Below are positions 7,443 through 20,827 of a stretch of DNA of 64,000 nt, in pieces (position 1 is the first letter of the stretch; each line of letters begins with the position of its first letter). Origin of the DNA: Pseudomonas sp. F(2018) (GTDB lineage Bacteria; Pseudomonadota; Gammaproteobacteria; Pseudomonadales; Pseudomonadaceae); contig NZ_SCOM01000002.1 in the NCBI RefSeq assembly GCF_005508865.1, positions 1,173,623-1,237,622 of the forward strand. The letters run 5' to 3'. The notes beneath the pieces were generated by a model. The model was not told where the DNA came from. It did not search any database and saw only the letters and a list, made by a program, of their open reading frames with translations. Position numbers and translations under genes: made by a program.

Positions 7443-7801
7443 TGAGCAAATCGATGCTGATCATCAGCCGCCAGGCGCCCTGGGCCGGCCCGTCCGCCCG
7501 CGAGGCGCTGGATATCGCCCTGGCCGGCGGCGCCTTCGACCTGCCGCTGGGCCTGCTGTTCCTCGACGACGGGGTGTTCCAACTGGCCGCCGGCCAACAG
7601 CCCGGCGCACTACAGCAGAAGGACCTGAGCGCCAACCTGCAGGCGCTGCCGCTGTTCGGCGTGGAGGAACTGTTCGTGTCCAGCCGCAGCCTGGCCGAGC
7701 GCGGCCTGGATGAAGCGGCGCTGGCGCTGCCCGCCCAACGCCTGGACGATACCGCCCTCACCCTGCTTCTCGACCGTTTCGATCTGGTAGTGACGATCTG
7801 A
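7442..7801 (+). CDS. tusC: Sulfurtransferase subunit TusC
   Basis: A structural subunit of the cytoplasmic TusBCD sulfur-relay complex. The 119-residue DsrF-like protein has the family opening (LIISRQAPWAGPSAREALDIALAGGAFD) and the LLFLDDGVFQL core strand. It has no catalytic cysteine, as usual for TusC. One-base overlaps with both neighbours imply tight translational coupling and fixed stoichiometry. Confidence 0.94.
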   Translation: MSKSMLIISRQAPWAGPSAREALDIALAGGAFDLPLGLLFLDDGVFQLAAGQQPGALQQKDLSANLQALPLFGVEELFVSSRSLAERGLDEAALALPAQRLDDTALTLLLDRFDLVVTI

Positions 7802-8100
7802 TGGCCACCCTGCACCTGCTTTCCCACTCGCCCTTCAGCGACAGCCGCCTGAGCAGCTGCCTGCGCCTGCTCGGCCCCGAAGATGGCCTGCTCCTGACCG
7901 GCGACGCCGTGTACGCCCTGCAGCCCGGCACCGCCCAGCTGCAGGCGCTGCAGCTGATGCCCGCAGGCATCGCCCTGTACGCACTGGAAGAAGACCTGCA
8001 GGCCCGAGCGTTGCAAGCTCCCGCTCGCGCCCAGGCCATCGACTACCCGGCCTTCGTCGAGCTCTGCGGCCGCTATGCCAAGGTCAACAGCTGGCTATGA
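7801..8100 (+). CDS. tusB: Sulfurtransferase subunit TusB
   Basis: The small DsrH-like subunit of TusBCD, 99 residues, starting MATLHLLSHSPFSD. The pattern of a short sheet protein (GLLLTGDAVYAL, LYALEEDLQARAL) fits TusB. It overlaps tusC by one base and tusE by four, so the relay genes form one coupled unit. Confidence 0.92.
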   Translation: MATLHLLSHSPFSDSRLSSCLRLLGPEDGLLLTGDAVYALQPGTAQLQALQLMPAGIALYALEEDLQARALQAPARAQAIDYPAFVELCGRYAKVNSWL

Positions 8101-8432
8101 GCACCCTGCAGATCGACGGCCGCGAGATCGCTCTGGACCAGGATGGCTACCTGGCGGACCTGGCCGACTGGTCGCCGGCCACTGCGGAAGCCCTGGCCGC
8201 CGGCGAGGAGATCCAGCTGTCCAGCGAGCACTGGGAGATCCTCGAACTGCTACGCGGCTTCTACGCCGAGTTCCAGCTGTCGCCGGCCACCCGCCCGCTG
8301 ATCAAGTACGTAGCCCTCAAGCTGGGCCCGGAGAAAGGCAACAGCCTGCACCTCAACCGCCTGTTCAAGGGCACGCCAGCCAAGCTCGCCGCCAAGCTGG
8401 CCGGCCTGCCGAAACCCACGAACTGCCTGTGA
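8097..8432 (+). CDS. tusE: Sulfurtransferase TusE (DsrC family)
   Basis: TusE accepts persulfide sulfur from TusBCD and presents it to MnmA on the tRNA. The 111-residue protein has DsrC-family hallmarks: a helical core with HWEILELLRGFYAEFQLSPATRPLIKY, a KGTPAKLAAKLAGLPKP tail and the penultimate cysteine (NCL end) that carries the persulfide. Its ATG overlaps the tusB stop. MnmA, the final enzyme, is encoded near 26.4 kb in the same window. Confidence 0.95.
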   Translation: MSTLQIDGREIALDQDGYLADLADWSPATAEALAAGEEIQLSSEHWEILELLRGFYAEFQLSPATRPLIKYVALKLGPEKGNSLHLNRLFKGTPAKLAAKLAGLPKPTNCL

Positions 8433-8442
8433 AAACCTCGCC

Positions 8443-9426
8443 ATGAACCTCGTCGCCCCGCCGGAACACCCCTTCGCCCAGTTCGTGCGCATCCTCGGCA
8501 AGGGCAAGCGCGGCGCCCGCAATATGACCCGCGAGGAAGCGCGCGAGGCCATGGGCATGCTGCTCGACGGCAAGGTCGAGGACACCCAGCTGGGCGCCTT
8601 CCTCATGCTGCTGCGGCACAAGGAGGAAAGCGCCGAGGAGCTGGCCGGTTTCGCCGAAGCCATTCGCCAGCGCCTGAATGCGCCGCAGATCGCCGTGGAC
8701 ATCGACTGGCCGACCTATGCCGGCAAGAAGCGCCACCTGCCCTGGTTCCTGCTGGCGATCAAGGCGCTGGCCGGCAGCGGCCTGCGCATCCTGATCCATG
8801 GCGGCGGTGCGCATACCGCCGGGCGCCTGTACAGCGAACAGCTGCTGCAGACGCTGGAGATCCCGCTGTGCGCCGACTGGAGCGAGGTCGGCGCCGCCCT
8901 GGACAAGCACAACCTGGCCTTCACCCCGCTGGGGACCTGGGCGCCACAGCTGCAGCGCATGATCGACCTGCGCAATACCCTGGGCCTGCGCTCGCCGATC
9001 CACTCGCTGGCGCGCATCCTCAACCCGCTGGGTGCGCGGGTCGGACTGCAGAGCATCTTCCACCCCGGCTACCAGGCGGTGCATCGCGAGGCCAGCCAGC
9101 TGCTCGGCGACCACGCCATCGTGGTCAAGGGCGAAGGCGGCGAGATCGAGGTCAACCCGGACGGCATCTGCCATCTGTACGGCACCGAGAACGGCGAGAA
9201 CTGGGACGAAGAGTGGCCCGCCCTCTCCACCCAGCGCCACGTCAAGCCGGAGAGCCTGGACCCACAGCAGCTGCTGGCCTTCTGGCGCGGCGAGCGGCAG
9301 GACAGCTACGGCGAACTGGCGGTGCAGAGCACCATGGCGCTGGCGCTGCACGCGCTGGGTCATGAACGCCAGGCGGCCTTCGCCGAGGCCCGCCGGCGCT
9401 GGGATGCACGCCAATTATCGGAATGA
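8443..9426 (+). CDS. ybiB: YbiB-like protein (TrpD2 family)
   Basis: A 327-residue protein similar in sequence to anthranilate phosphoribosyltransferase (TrpD) but belonging to the YbiB/TrpD2 branch. The E. coli member is reported to bind nucleic acid rather than make tryptophan. The helical N-terminal domain (MTREEAREAMGMLLDGKVEDTQ) and LIHGGGAHTAGR loop are seen. The TrpD signature KHGNR is not evident, against a biosynthetic role. It begins ten bases after tusE, so it is probably cotranscribed with the sulfur relay. Function here is uncertain. Confidence 0.85.
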   Translation: MNLVAPPEHPFAQFVRILGKGKRGARNMTREEAREAMGMLLDGKVEDTQLGAFLMLLRHKEESAEELAGFAEAIRQRLNAPQIAVDIDWPTYAGKKRHLPWFLLAIKALAGSGLRILIHGGGAHTAGRLYSEQLLQTLEIPLCADWSEVGAALDKHNLAFTPLGTWAPQLQRMIDLRNTLGLRSPIHSLARILNPLGARVGLQSIFHPGYQAVHREASQLLGDHAIVVKGEGGEIEVNPDGICHLYGTENGENWDEEWPALSTQRHVKPESLDPQQLLAFWRGERQDSYGELAVQSTMALALHALGHERQAAFAEARRRWDARQLSE

Positions 9427-9512
9427 CCGATAGTTGTAGCCTTATTTTTGCACTTATTCATCGAGCACAAATCAATAGACTGTCCCCCTAATCATTCATG
9501 AGGGAGCCAGTC

Positions 9513-10514
9513 ATGGGACAGCTCATCGCTGGTCAATGGCATGACCAATGGTACGAGAACGGCAAGGACGGCCGTTTCCAGCGCGAGAACGCGCAACGGC
9601 GCAGCTGGATCACCCGTGACGGCACGCCCGGCCCGAGCGGCGAAGGCGGCTTCCGCGCCGAGGCCGGCCGCTACCACCTCTACGTCTCCCTGGCCTGCCC
9701 CTGGGCCCATCGCACGCTGATCTATCGCCAGCTCAAGGGCCTGAGCGAGCTGATCGACGTCTCCGTGGTCAGCTGGCTGATGCGCGAACAGGGCTGGACC
9801 TTCGATACCGAGACCGGCTCCAGCGGCGACGCCCTGGACGGCCTGCAGTTCCTGCATCAGCGCTACACCCTGGACGATGTGCATTACACCGGCCGGGTGA
9901 CCGTGCCACTGCTGTGGGACAAGCAGCAGGGGCGCATCGTCAGCAACGAGTCGGCGGAGATCATCCGCATGTTCAACTCAGCCTTCGACGGGATTACCGG
10001 CAACACACTGGATTTCTACCCCGAGCCGCTACGCGTCGAGATCGACGAACTCAACGCACGCATCTACTCGGCGGTGAACAACGGTGTGTATCGCGCCGGC
10101 TTCGCCACCACCCAGGAAGCCTACGAGGAGGCCTTCGGCACGCTGTTCGACGAACTGGACCACCTGGAGCAGCTACTGGGCCAGCGCCGCTACCTGACCG
10201 GCGAGCACCTGACCGAGGCCGATATCCGCCTGTTCACCACGCTGATTCGCTTCGACGCGGTGTACCACGGCCACTTCAAGTGCAACCTGAGACGCCTGAC
10301 GGACTACCCGAACCTCAGCGGTTGGCTGCGCGAGCTGTACCAGTTACCAGGCGTGGCGCAGACCGTGGACTTCCAGCACATCAAGCACCACTACTACGCC
10401 AGCCACCGCACCATCAACCCGACCGGCATCGTGCCGCTGGGCCCGCAGCAGCGCTTCGATGAGCCCCATGGGCGCGAACACCTGAGCGGGCGCGGTATCG
10501 CCCGCAAAGGATGA
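9513..10514 (+). CDS. yqjG: Glutathionyl-hydroquinone reductase, YqjG-like
   Basis: A Xi-class glutathione transferase, 333 residues, that reduces glutathionyl-hydroquinones to hydroquinones using glutathione. The catalytic Cys62 is in the motif ACPWAHRTL. Family features RYHLYVSLACPWAHR, NESAEIIRMFNSAF and NNGVYRAGFA are present, and the C-terminal helical GST domain includes LTEADIRLFTTLIRFD. The start at ATG 9513 follows GAGGGAGCC; an upstream in-frame ATG overlaps that site. It is a single gene converging on cysG with only 12 bases between stops. Confidence 0.93.
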   Translation: MGQLIAGQWHDQWYENGKDGRFQRENAQRRSWITRDGTPGPSGEGGFRAEAGRYHLYVSLACPWAHRTLIYRQLKGLSELIDVSVVSWLMREQGWTFDTETGSSGDALDGLQFLHQRYTLDDVHYTGRVTVPLLWDKQQGRIVSNESAEIIRMFNSAFDGITGNTLDFYPEPLRVEIDELNARIYSAVNNGVYRAGFATTQEAYEEAFGTLFDELDHLEQLLGQRRYLTGEHLTEADIRLFTTLIRFDAVYHGHFKCNLRRLTDYPNLSGWLRELYQLPGVAQTVDFQHIKHHYYASHRTINPTGIVPLGPQQRFDEPHGREHLSGRGIARKG

Positions 10515-10526
10515 GGTGCCGAAGGC

Positions 10527-11906
10527 TTACTGGGCCTTGTCGAACCAGGCCAGCTTCTCGCGCAGGGTGACCACTTCGCCGACGATCACCAGGGTCGGCG
10601 CATGCACCTCGTGCTCGGCCACCAGCTGCGGCAGGTTGGCCAGGGTGCCGGTGAACACCCGCTGGTTCTGCGTGGTGCCCTGCTGCACCAGGGCCGCCGG
10701 CGTGTCGGCGGCGCGACCGTGGGCGATCAGCTCCTGGCAGATGCTCGGCAGGCCGACCAGGCCCATGTAGAACACCAGGGTCTGGCCCGGCGCCACCAGA
10801 TCGGCCCAGGGCAGGTCGGTGCTGCCATCCTTGAGGTGGCCGGTGACGAAGCGTACCGACTGGGCATGGTCGCGATGGGTCAGCGGGATGCCGGCGTAAG
10901 CCGCGCAACCGGAGGCCGCAGTGATGCCAGGCACCACCTGGAACTGGATACCCTCGGCGGCCAGCTGCTCGATCTCCTCGCCGCCACGGCCGAAGATGAA
11001 CGGATCGCCGCCCTTCAGGCGCAGCACGCGCTTGCCCTGCTTGGCCAGGTCCACCAGCAGCTGGTTGATCTCCTCCTGCGGCACCGCATGCTCGGAGCGG
11101 CGCTTGCCGACGTAGATGCGCTCGGCATCGCGGCGGCACAGTTCGATGATGGCCGGCGCCACCAGGCGGTCGTAGAGCACCACGTCGGCCTGCTGCATCA
11201 GGCGCAAGGCGCGGAAGGTCAGCAGGTCGGGGTCACCCGGACCCGCGCCCACCAGGTACACCTCGCCCAGGGCGCGCGGCGCGGCGCCGGCGACCTTGGC
11301 TTCGAGCAGACGCTCGCCCTCGGCCAGTTTGCCGGCGAACACACTCTCGGCGATCTGCCCCTGGAACACGTCTTCCCAGAACACCCGACGCTGCTGAACA
11401 TCGGGGAACAGCTGCTTGACCCGCTCGCGGAATTTCTTCGCCAGACCGGCCAATTGCCCATAGGTGGCGGGAATCCAGGTCTCGATCTTGGCGCGGATCA
11501 GCCGCGCCAGCACCGGCGCGTCGCCGCCACTGGTCACCGCCACGATCAGCGGCGAGCGGTCGACGATGGCCGGGAAGATCACGCTGCACAGGGCCGGCGC
11601 GTCGACCACATTGACCGGGATGCCCAGCGCCTGGGCCTCGGCGGAGATACGCGCATTGAGCGGCTCGTCGTCGGTGGCGGCGATCACCAGGGCCACGCCC
11701 TGCAGGTCCGCCGACTGATAGCCGCGCAGGAACACGCCCTCCGCGCCGGCCAGCTCGCGCAGCTCGCCACGCACCTCCGGTGCCACTACGCGCAGTTGCC
11801 CACCGGCATCACTGAGCAGGCGCGCCTTGCGCAGCGCGACCTCGCCACCGCCGACGACCAGCACGACACGCCCCTGAAGCTTGTGGAACAGCGGAAGGAA
11901 ATCCAT
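10527..11906 (-). CDS. cysG: Siroheme synthase CysG (trifunctional)
   Basis: Makes siroheme, the cofactor of sulfite and nitrite reductases, from uroporphyrinogen III. The 459-residue protein is the fused form. An N-terminal dehydrogenase/ferrochelatase (CysG-B) shows the NAD-binding loop [15 protein letters not shown] and a dimerisation region. A C-terminal SAM-dependent uroporphyrinogen methyltransferase (CysG-A) has [35 protein letters not shown] and the [19 protein letters not shown] region. It follows serS, but a terminator lies between, so it is probably separately transcribed, at least in part. Confidence 0.96.
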   Translation of the reverse strand: MDFLPLFHKLQGRVVLVVGGGEVALRKARLLSDAGGQLRVVAPEVRGELRELAGAEGVFLRGYQSADLQGVALVIAATDDEPLNARISAEAQALGIPVNVVDAPALCSVIFPAIVDRSPLIVAVTSGGDAPVLARLIRAKIETWIPATYGQLAGLAKKFRERVKQLFPDVQQRRVFWEDVFQGQIAESVFAGKLAEGERLLEAKVAGAAPRALGEVYLVGAGPGDPDLLTFRALRLMQQADVVLYDRLVAPAIIELCRRDAERIYVGKRRSEHAVPQEEINQLLVDLAKQGKRVLRLKGGDPFIFGRGGEEIEQLAAEGIQFQVVPGITAASGCAAYAGIPLTHRDHAQSVRFVTGHLKDGSTDLPWADLVAPGQTLVFYMGLVGLPSICQELIAHGRAADTPAALVQQGTTQNQRVFTGTLANLPQLVAEHEVHAPTLVIVGEVVTLREKLAWFDKAQ

Positions 11907-11930
11907 GACTCACTCTCACCAGAGATAAAA

Positions 11931-11953
11931 AACGGGGTGGCCATCGCCACCCC
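11931..11953 (-). terminator. Terminator of serS
   Basis: CGGGGTGG-CCATCG-CCACCCCG hairpin. On the minus strand it runs into TTTTTT, placed between the serS stop and the cysG start. Confidence 0.85.
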
Positions 11954-11976
11954 GTATTCTGCATTGCAATCAGGCC

Positions 11977-13641
<1,665 letters not shown>

Positions 13642-13645
<4 letters not shown>

Positions 13646-14967
13646 GGCTTGCGCCTCCGCCTTGGGCTGGCCGCATCCAGGCTCGCCAGGTGGGCCAGCT
13701 TGTCGCGAATCTTCAGCTCCAGGCCGCGTGGCACCGGCTCGTAGTAGCGGCGCGGCTCCAGCTCCTCGGGGAAATAGTCCTCGCCGGCAGCATAGCCGTC
13801 CGGCTCGTCGTGGGCGTAGCGGTATTCGTCGCCGTAGCCCAGCTCCTTCATCAGCTTGGTCGGCGCGTTGCGCAGGTGCAGGGGCACCCCCAGCGAACCG
13901 TGCTCGGCGGCCTCGCGCATGGCGGCCTTGAAGCCCATGTACACCGCGTTGCTCTTCGGCGCGCAGGCGAGATAGACGATGGCCTGGGCCACCGCCAGCT
14001 CGCCCTCGGGGCTGCCTAGACGCTCCTGCACATCCCAGGCATTCAGGCACAGGGTCAGGGCGCGCGGGTCGGCGTTGCCGATGTCCTCGCTGGCCATACG
14101 CACCACACGACGGGCCAGGTACAGGGGGTCGCAGCCGCCGTCGAGCATGCGCGCGTACCAGTACAGCGCAGCATCGGGGTTGGAGCCGCGCACCGACTTG
14201 TGCAGCGCGGAAATCTGGTCGTAGAAGGCCTCGCCGCCCTTGTCGAAACGGCGGCGGCTGTCACCCAGCAGGTTCTGCAGCAGCTCGATGCCGATCTCGC
14301 CGCCGTCCTCTACCAGGTCGGTAGCGTTCTCCAGCAGGTTGAGCAGCCGCCGACCATCGCCGTCGGCGGCGGCCAGGAGAATCTGGAAGCTCTCTTCCGG
14401 CAGGCTCAGGTTGTGCTTGCCCAGGCCCTTGTCCTCGGTCAGAGCGCGGTGCACCAGCTTGCGCATGGCCGCCTCGTCCAAGCTCTTCAGCACATAGACA
14501 CGGGCCCGCGACAACAGCGCGTTGTTCAGCTCGAAGGAGGGATTTTCCGTCGTCGCGCCGATAAAAATCAGCGTGCCGTCTTCCACATAGGGCAGGAAGG
14601 CATCCTGCTGGCTCTTGTTGAAGCGGTGCACCTCGTCGACGAAGAGGATGGTGCGACGGCCGTACTGGGCCGCCTGCTGCTTGGCCATCTCCACCGACTG
14701 GCGGATTTCCTTCACGCCGGAGAGCACGGCGGAAATCGTCTCGAAGTGCGCATCGGAGACCTGGGCCAGCAGCTTGGCCAGGGTGGTCTTGCCGACCCCG
14801 GGCGGGCCCCAGAAGATCATCGAGTGCAGCGCGCCCTGCTCCAGCGCCTCGCGCAGCGGCTTACCCGGACCCAGCACATGCTCCTGCCCGGCGTACTCGT
14901 CCAGGCTGGTGGCGCGCAGGCGCGCCGCCAGGGGCTGGGCGACAGGGGCGGAGCGGAACAGATCCAC
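13642..14967 (-). CDS. rarA: Replication-associated recombination protein RarA
   Basis: An AAA+ ATPase of the RarA/MgsA/WRNIP1 family, related to clamp loaders and RuvB, acting at stalled replication forks. The 441-residue protein has Walker [15 protein letters not shown] near residues 54-67, Walker [17 protein letters not shown], sensor 1 [13 protein letters not shown] and the family C-terminal tetramerisation region ([20 protein letters not shown]). It is the gene after lolA, as in E. coli lolA-rarA-serS. Confidence 0.96.
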
Positions 14968-14984
14968 GGTGTGCGGCGGCCTCG

Positions 14985-15611
14985 TTATTCCTGGATGACG
15001 TCGGCGCCTTCCGGCACCTGGAAGTCGAACTGCGCGGCATCCAGCTTCTCGTTCATCTTCACGCCGAGGAACAGGATGTTGGTGCGCTGGCCGATGCTGT
15101 CGATCAGCTGCATGTCGTTGATCATGCCCTTGCGGAAGGACAGGCGCAGGTTGTCGAACAGGGTGTCCTTGGCCTTCGGCTTGAGGATAAAGTCGACCAC
15201 GTCACCGCCTTCCTTGAAGGTGATCTCGAAGTTCTCGCGGATCTTCGACACATCACCGGACAGCAGCAGCGCCGGTGTGTGGGTCAGGCGCTGGTCGAGG
15301 GTCTGGATGGTCACCTGCATCAGGTCCGGGTCGTACAGCCAGACCTTCTGGCCGTTGGACACCAGCAGTTGCTCCTGCGGTGCATCGGTGTGCCAGCGAA
15401 ACAGGCCCGGGCGCTGCAGCGCCAGCTGGCCGGAGGTTTCCTGCAGCTGGGTGCCGCTGCCATCCAGGGTCAGCTGGGAGAAGCGTCCGGTCAGGGTCTG
15501 GGCGCGGTCGAGCAGGCCGGTCAGGCGCTTCACCGCGGCCTCGTCGTCGGCATGGGCAAAAACGGGGCTGCAGGCCAGCGCGGCCAGCAGCAGCATGCGA
15601 ATCAGGCGCAT
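14985..15611 (-). CDS. lolA: Outer-membrane lipoprotein carrier LolA
   Basis: The periplasmic chaperone that carries lipoproteins from the LolCDE transporter to LolB at the outer membrane. The 208-residue precursor has a Sec signal peptide ([21 protein letters not shown]) and a beta-rich half-barrel domain with the family stretches [26 protein letters not shown] and an aromatic/hydrophobic lining. It lies 14 bases after ftsK and 17 before rarA on the same strand. Confidence 0.95.
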   Translation of the reverse strand: MRLIRMLLLAALACSPVFAHADDEAAVKRLTGLLDRAQTLTGRFSQLTLDGSGTQLQETSGQLALQRPGLFRWHTDAPQEQLLVSNGQKVWLYDPDLMQVTIQTLDQRLTHTPALLLSGDVSKIRENFEITFKEGGDVVDFILKPKAKDTLFDNLRLSFRKGMINDMQLIDSIGQRTNILFLGVKMNEKLDAAQFDFQVPEGADVIQE

Positions 15612-15625
15612 GGAAATCCTCTTGG

Positions 15626-18034
15626 TCAGTCTCGGGACGGCCCCGGCGCGATGACTTCGCGCGAGCCGTTGGTGTTCATCGCGGTCACCACGCCGGCCAT
15701 TTCCATGGCCTCGATCATGCGCGCGGCGCGGTTGTAGCCGATCTTCAGCTTGCGCTGCACGGCGGAAATCGAGGCGCGGCGGCTCTCCAGGACGAAATTG
15801 ACGGCCTCGTCGTACAGCGGATCTTCCTCGCTGCCCTCACCGCCTTCGCCACCGCCACTGCTGCCGTCGAAGCCGCTACCGGCCTCTTCGACGCCGGCCA
15901 GGATGTCTTCGATGTAGTCCGGCGCGCCGCGCTGCTTCCAGGCCTCGACCACGCGATGCACTTCATCGTCAGAGACGAAGGCGCCATGCACGCGAATCGG
16001 CAGGCCGGTGCCCGGCGGCAGATAGAGCATATCGCCGTGGCCCAGCAGCTGCTCGGCGCCACCCTGGTCGAGGATGGTGCGCGAGTCGATCTTGCTGGAT
16101 ACCTGGAAGGCCATGCGGGTCGGGATGTTGGCCTTGATCAGGCCGGTGATCACGTCCACCGATGGGCGCTGGGTAGCCAGGATCAGGTGGATGCCGGCGG
16201 CCCGCGCCTTCTGTGCGATACGCGCGATCAGCTCTTCGACCTTCTTGCCGACGATCATCATCATGTCGGCGAATTCGTCGACCACCACAACGATGGTCGG
16301 CAGGGTCTTCAGCAGCGGCGCCTCGTCTTCCATCGACTGGCGCTTGTACAGCGGGTCGGACAGCGGCGTGCCAGCCTCCTCGGCGTCCTTCACCTTGCGG
16401 TTGAAGCCGGCCAGGTTGCGCACGCCCATGGCCGCCATCAGCTTGTAGCGGCGCTCCATCTCGGCCACCGACCAGCGCAGGGCGTTGGCAGCCTCCTTCA
16501 TGTCGGTTACCACCGGGCACAGCAGGTGCGGGATGCCCTCATAGATCGATAGTTCGAGCATCTTCGGGTCGATCATGATCATCCGCGCGTCTTCCGGGCC
16601 GGACTTGAACAGGATCGACAGGATCATGGCGTTGACGCCCACCGACTTACCGGAGCCGGTGGTACCGGCCACCAGCAGGTGCGGCATCTTGGCCAGGTCG
16701 GTGATCACCGGCTTGCCGCCGATGTCGTGGCCCAGTGCCAGGGTCACGGGAGACTTGGCGTCGTCGTATTCCGGCGAAGACAGCACCTCGGAGAAGCGCA
16801 CGATCTGGCGATCTTCGTTGGGAATCTCGATGCCGACGGTGGTTTTGCCCGGGATGACCTCGACCACGCGCACGCTGATCACCGCCAGCGAGCGCGCCAG
16901 GTCTTTGGCCAGGTTGGAAATGCGGCTGACCTTGACGCCGATGCCCGGCTGGATCTCGAAACGGGTGATCACCGGGCCCGGATGCACGGACTCCACCACC
17001 ACCTCGACGCCGAACTCCTTGAGCTTGATCTCCAGCAGGCGCGACATGGCCTCCAGCGACTCGGGCGAGAAGCTCTTCTGCTTCTTCTCCGCCACATCAA
17101 GGATGGAAATCGGCGGCAGGGTGCCGGCGACCGCGGAATCCTCGAACAGGGAAACCTGCTTTTCCTTGAGTACGCGCTTGCTCGGCTCGGCAGCCTTGGG
17201 CGGTGGCGGCGGCGCGATAACCGGAGCGACGCGGGTCTCGCGCTCGACCATGTGCTTGGCCAGGGTCTCCTCGCGCTCGATCAGGCGCTCCTTGACCTTG
17301 GCCTGCTCGCGGCGGTCCGAAACCACGGGCGCCGCCACCTCGGCGACACGCGCATCCACCTCGCGCAGCTGGGCCACCAGCTGCTTGCGTTGCAGGCGGG
17401 CCTCCCACCAGCGGGTGATCAGGCTATTCACCAGTTCGATCAGGTCGAGGGTGATCTTGCCGGTCAGGTCCATTAGTTTGAACCAGGACAGGTCGGCAAA
17501 CACGGTCAGGCCGAACAGGAACAGCGCCAGGAACATCAGCGTGCTGCCCTGCACATTGAGCGCATCCTTGGCCAGTTGGCCGAGGCTCTCGCCCAGAGCG
17601 CCACCGGCCGAAGCCGGCAAGCCAGGGGCGGACTGGAACTGGATATGCGCCAGGCCGGCGCCGGCCAGCACCAGGAAAACCAGGCCGATCAGGCGCCAGG
17701 AGAACAACCAGCCGCTCCATTGCCAGGGTTGGTTGCGATTACGGAACACCTGCCAGGTCTTCACCGCCAGCAGCAGCGGGAACAGGTAGGCGAAATAGCC
17801 CAGGGCCATGAACAGGATGTCGGCGCACCAGGCACCGGCGCGGCCGGCGGCGTTCTGCACCTGTTGGGTGCTGCTGGTATGGCTCCAGCCCGGATCGTTC
17901 TGGTCGTAGGTCAGCAACGCCATCCACAGGATCAGGCAGAGCGCGCCGAGCGCGATCAGGACACCTTCCTTGAGGCGGTACTGCAATTGCTGGCGCCAGA
18001 CCGGGGCCTGAGCTGCTGTGCTGGAATTCTTCAA
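15626..18034 (-). CDS. ftsK: DNA translocase FtsK
   Basis: A septal DNA pump that clears chromosome termini and activates XerCD at dif. With a TTG start at 18034 the protein is 802 residues, beginning M-K-N-S-S and reaching the [12 protein letters not shown] stretch. CAGGAA lies upstream. A longer form starting at 18106 is open but lacks family-like sequence. It has four N-terminal membrane helices, a charged linker, the RecA-like motor with Walker [13 protein letters not shown] and Walker [12 protein letters not shown], and a C-terminal winged-helix gamma domain ([19 protein letters not shown]) that reads KOPS sites. Confidence 0.93.
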   Translation of the reverse strand: MKNSSTAAQAPVWRQQLQYRLKEGVLIALGALCLILWMALLTYDQNDPGWSHTSSTQQVQNAAGRAGAWCADILFMALGYFAYLFPLLLAVKTWQVFRNRNQPWQWSGWLFSWRLIGLVFLVLAGAGLAHIQFQSAPGLPASAGGALGESLGQLAKDALNVQGSTLMFLALFLFGLTVFADLSWFKLMDLTGKITLDLIELVNSLITRWWEARLQRKQLVAQLREVDARVAEVAAPVVSDRREQAKVKERLIEREETLAKHMVERETRVAPVIAPPPPPKAAEPSKRVLKEKQVSLFEDSAVAGTLPPISILDVAEKKQKSFSPESLEAMSRLLEIKLKEFGVEVVVESVHPGPVITRFEIQPGIGVKVSRISNLAKDLARSLAVISVRVVEVIPGKTTVGIEIPNEDRQIVRFSEVLSSPEYDDAKSPVTLALGHDIGGKPVITDLAKMPHLLVAGTTGSGKSVGVNAMILSILFKSGPEDARMIMIDPKMLELSIYEGIPHLLCPVVTDMKEAANALRWSVAEMERRYKLMAAMGVRNLAGFNRKVKDAEEAGTPLSDPLYKRQSMEDEAPLLKTLPTIVVVVDEFADMMMIVGKKVEELIARIAQKARAAGIHLILATQRPSVDVITGLIKANIPTRMAFQVSSKIDSRTILDQGGAEQLLGHGDMLYLPPGTGLPIRVHGAFVSDDEVHRVVEAWKQRGAPDYIEDILAGVEEAGSGFDGSSGGGEGGEGSEEDPLYDEAVNFVLESRRASISAVQRKLKIGYNRAARMIEAMEMAGVVTAMNTNGSREVIAPGPSRD

Positions 18035-18140
18035 AACGCTGTCATTCCTGCGCTCGGGGCGCGACTGACGATCGGTGGAACACGCAAAGTGGCGACCATT
18101 GTACAAATTTACAGGTATCGTGCCAGGCCGCCGGGCCGTT

Positions 18141-19193
<1,053 letters not shown>

Positions 19194-19199
19194 GCCCAT

Positions 19200-19222
19200 G
19201 GGCGGGCGCCTGACGCCCGCCC
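19200..19222 (+). terminator. GC-rich hairpin after trxB
   Basis: GGGCGGGCG and CGCCCGCCC make a perfect 9-bp stem around CCTGA, but no T run follows. It may stabilise the trxB mRNA end or slow transcription rather than terminate it. Confidence 0.35.
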
Positions 19223-19238
19223 TGCCCTCCCCCTCCGC

Positions 19239-19919
19239 ATGCTGACCTGGCTACAGCGCGACTCGCTGGACTTTCCACCACTGGACAAGGCCCTGCGCGA
19301 GCCCAATGGCCTGCTCGCCGCCGGCGGCGATCTGTCCGCGCAACGCCTGATCGCCGCCTACCGGCACGGCTGCTTCCCCTGGTTCTCCGAGGGCCAGCCA
19401 CTGCTCTGGTGGTCGCCCGATCCGCGCACCGTGCTGATTCCCGACGAATTCCACCTGTCACGCAGCCTGGCCAAGCTGATCCGCCAACAGCGCTATCGCG
19501 TGACCTTTGATCAGGATTTCGCCGCCGTCATCGAGGGCTGCGCCGGCCCGCGCGATTACGCCGACGGCACCTGGATCACCGACTCGATGCGCAGCGCCTA
19601 TCTGGAACTGCACAGCCGCGGATTTGCCCATTCGGTGGAAGTGTGGGACGGCGAGCTGCTGGTCGGCGGGCTCTATGGCCTGGCCATGGGCCGGCTGTTC
19701 TTCGGTGAGTCGATGTTCAGCCGCGCCGACAATGCCTCCAAGGTCGGCTTCGCCACTCTGGTCGGCAGGCTGCGGGATTGGGGCTTCGCCCTGATCGACT
19801 GCCAGATGCCGACCCAGCACCTGCACAGCTTCGGCGCGCGCCCCATCGCCCGCGAGGAGTTTGCCGACTACCTGCAGCGTTACCTGGACCAGCCCAGCAC
19901 TGCCGACTGGCAGCCATGA
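19239..19919 (+). CDS. aat: Leucyl/phenylalanyl-tRNA-protein transferase
   Basis: Transfers Leu or Phe from aminoacyl-tRNA to proteins with N-terminal Lys or Arg, creating primary N-degrons for ClpS. The 226-residue protein has the family sequence pattern: [56 protein letters not shown] and [16 protein letters not shown]. The ATG gives the usual N terminus. It is followed 67 bases later by bpt, which acts on a different set of N termini, and by clpA and clpS nearby. Confidence 0.96.
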   Translation: MLTWLQRDSLDFPPLDKALREPNGLLAAGGDLSAQRLIAAYRHGCFPWFSEGQPLLWWSPDPRTVLIPDEFHLSRSLAKLIRQQRYRVTFDQDFAAVIEGCAGPRDYADGTWITDSMRSAYLELHSRGFAHSVEVWDGELLVGGLYGLAMGRLFFGESMFSRADNASKVGFATLVGRLRDWGFALIDCQMPTQHLHSFGARPIAREEFADYLQRYLDQPSTADWQP

Positions 19920-19986
19920 AGCGGGCCTGTGGTAGCAGTCAGTAGCCTGACATACACTTGTCCCAGGGGTTTCCCGAGGGTTGACC

Positions 19987-20694
19987 ATGACCGAGCTGGC
20001 TCGCCTCAAGTTCTACGCCACTCAGCCACATCCATGCAGCTACCTGCCCGAAGAACAGGCCACCACCCTGTTCCTCGATCCCAGCCAGCCCATGGATGTG
20101 CAGGTCTATGCCGAACTGTCGGAAATGGGCTTCCGCCGCAGCGGTGACCACCTCTATCGCCCACACTGCCAGCGCTGCACCGCTTGCGTGCCGGCGCGCA
20201 TCCCCGCCGACCAGTTCATCCCCAGCCGCCAGCAGAAACGCATCCTCAAGCGCAACGCCGATATCCAGGTACGCGCCGTGCGCCCTGCATTCAGCGAGGA
20301 GTACTATGCCCTCTACGTGCGCTACATTGAGCAGCGCCACGCCGACGGCGACATGTATCCGCCGAGCCGCGACCAGTTCAGTACCTTCCTGGTCCGCGAT
20401 CTGCCATTCGCTCGCTTCTATGAATTCCGCCTGGCAGGAACGCTGGTCGCGGTGGCCGTGACCGACGTATTGCCCAACGGTCTATCGGCGGTCTACACCT
20501 TCTACGACCCCGCCGAGGAACGCCGCAGCCTCGGCCGCTTCGCCATTCTCTGGCAGATCGGCGAGGCTGCACGTTTGGGGCTGCAGGCGGTCTATCTCGG
20601 CTACTGGATCAAGAATTGCCGGAAGATGAGCTACAAGACCCAGTACCGCCCCATCGAGCTGTTCGTCAATCAGCGCTGGGTCGTACTGACCTGA
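19987..20694 (+). CDS. bpt: Aspartate/glutamate leucyltransferase
   Basis: A bacterial ATE1-like enzyme that attaches Leu to proteins with N-terminal Asp or Glu, the second branch feeding ClpS. The 235-residue protein has the conserved N-terminal cysteine region ([12 protein letters not shown]) and the [15 protein letters not shown] motif with its cysteine cluster, then the GNAT-like C-terminal fold ([37 protein letters not shown]). The ATG is chosen over a TTG two codons upstream. Pseudomonas annotations often call it ate. Confidence 0.95.
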   Translation: MTELARLKFYATQPHPCSYLPEEQATTLFLDPSQPMDVQVYAELSEMGFRRSGDHLYRPHCQRCTACVPARIPADQFIPSRQQKRILKRNADIQVRAVRPAFSEEYYALYVRYIEQRHADGDMYPPSRDQFSTFLVRDLPFARFYEFRLAGTLVAVAVTDVLPNGLSAVYTFYDPAEERRSLGRFAILWQIGEAARLGLQAVYLGYWIKNCRKMSYKTQYRPIELFVNQRWVVLT

Positions 20695-20732
20695 GCACAA
20701 CGGCCACGGCCATTTCCCGACTCTCCAGCCAC

Positions 20733-20762
20733 TTGGCGGCCCTTACCCTTTTCGGGCACAAT
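20733..20762 (+). promoter_or_regulatory. Candidate promoter of infA
   Basis: TTGGCG, 18-base spacer, CACAAT. It would start transcription about 60 bases before the infA ATG. Confidence 0.4.
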
Positions 20763-20827
20763 GCACGCCGCTTTTGCCTGGGCGTCGTTGCACCGGGCCA
20801 ATCTTTGGATACCGAGGGCTTTACTGC

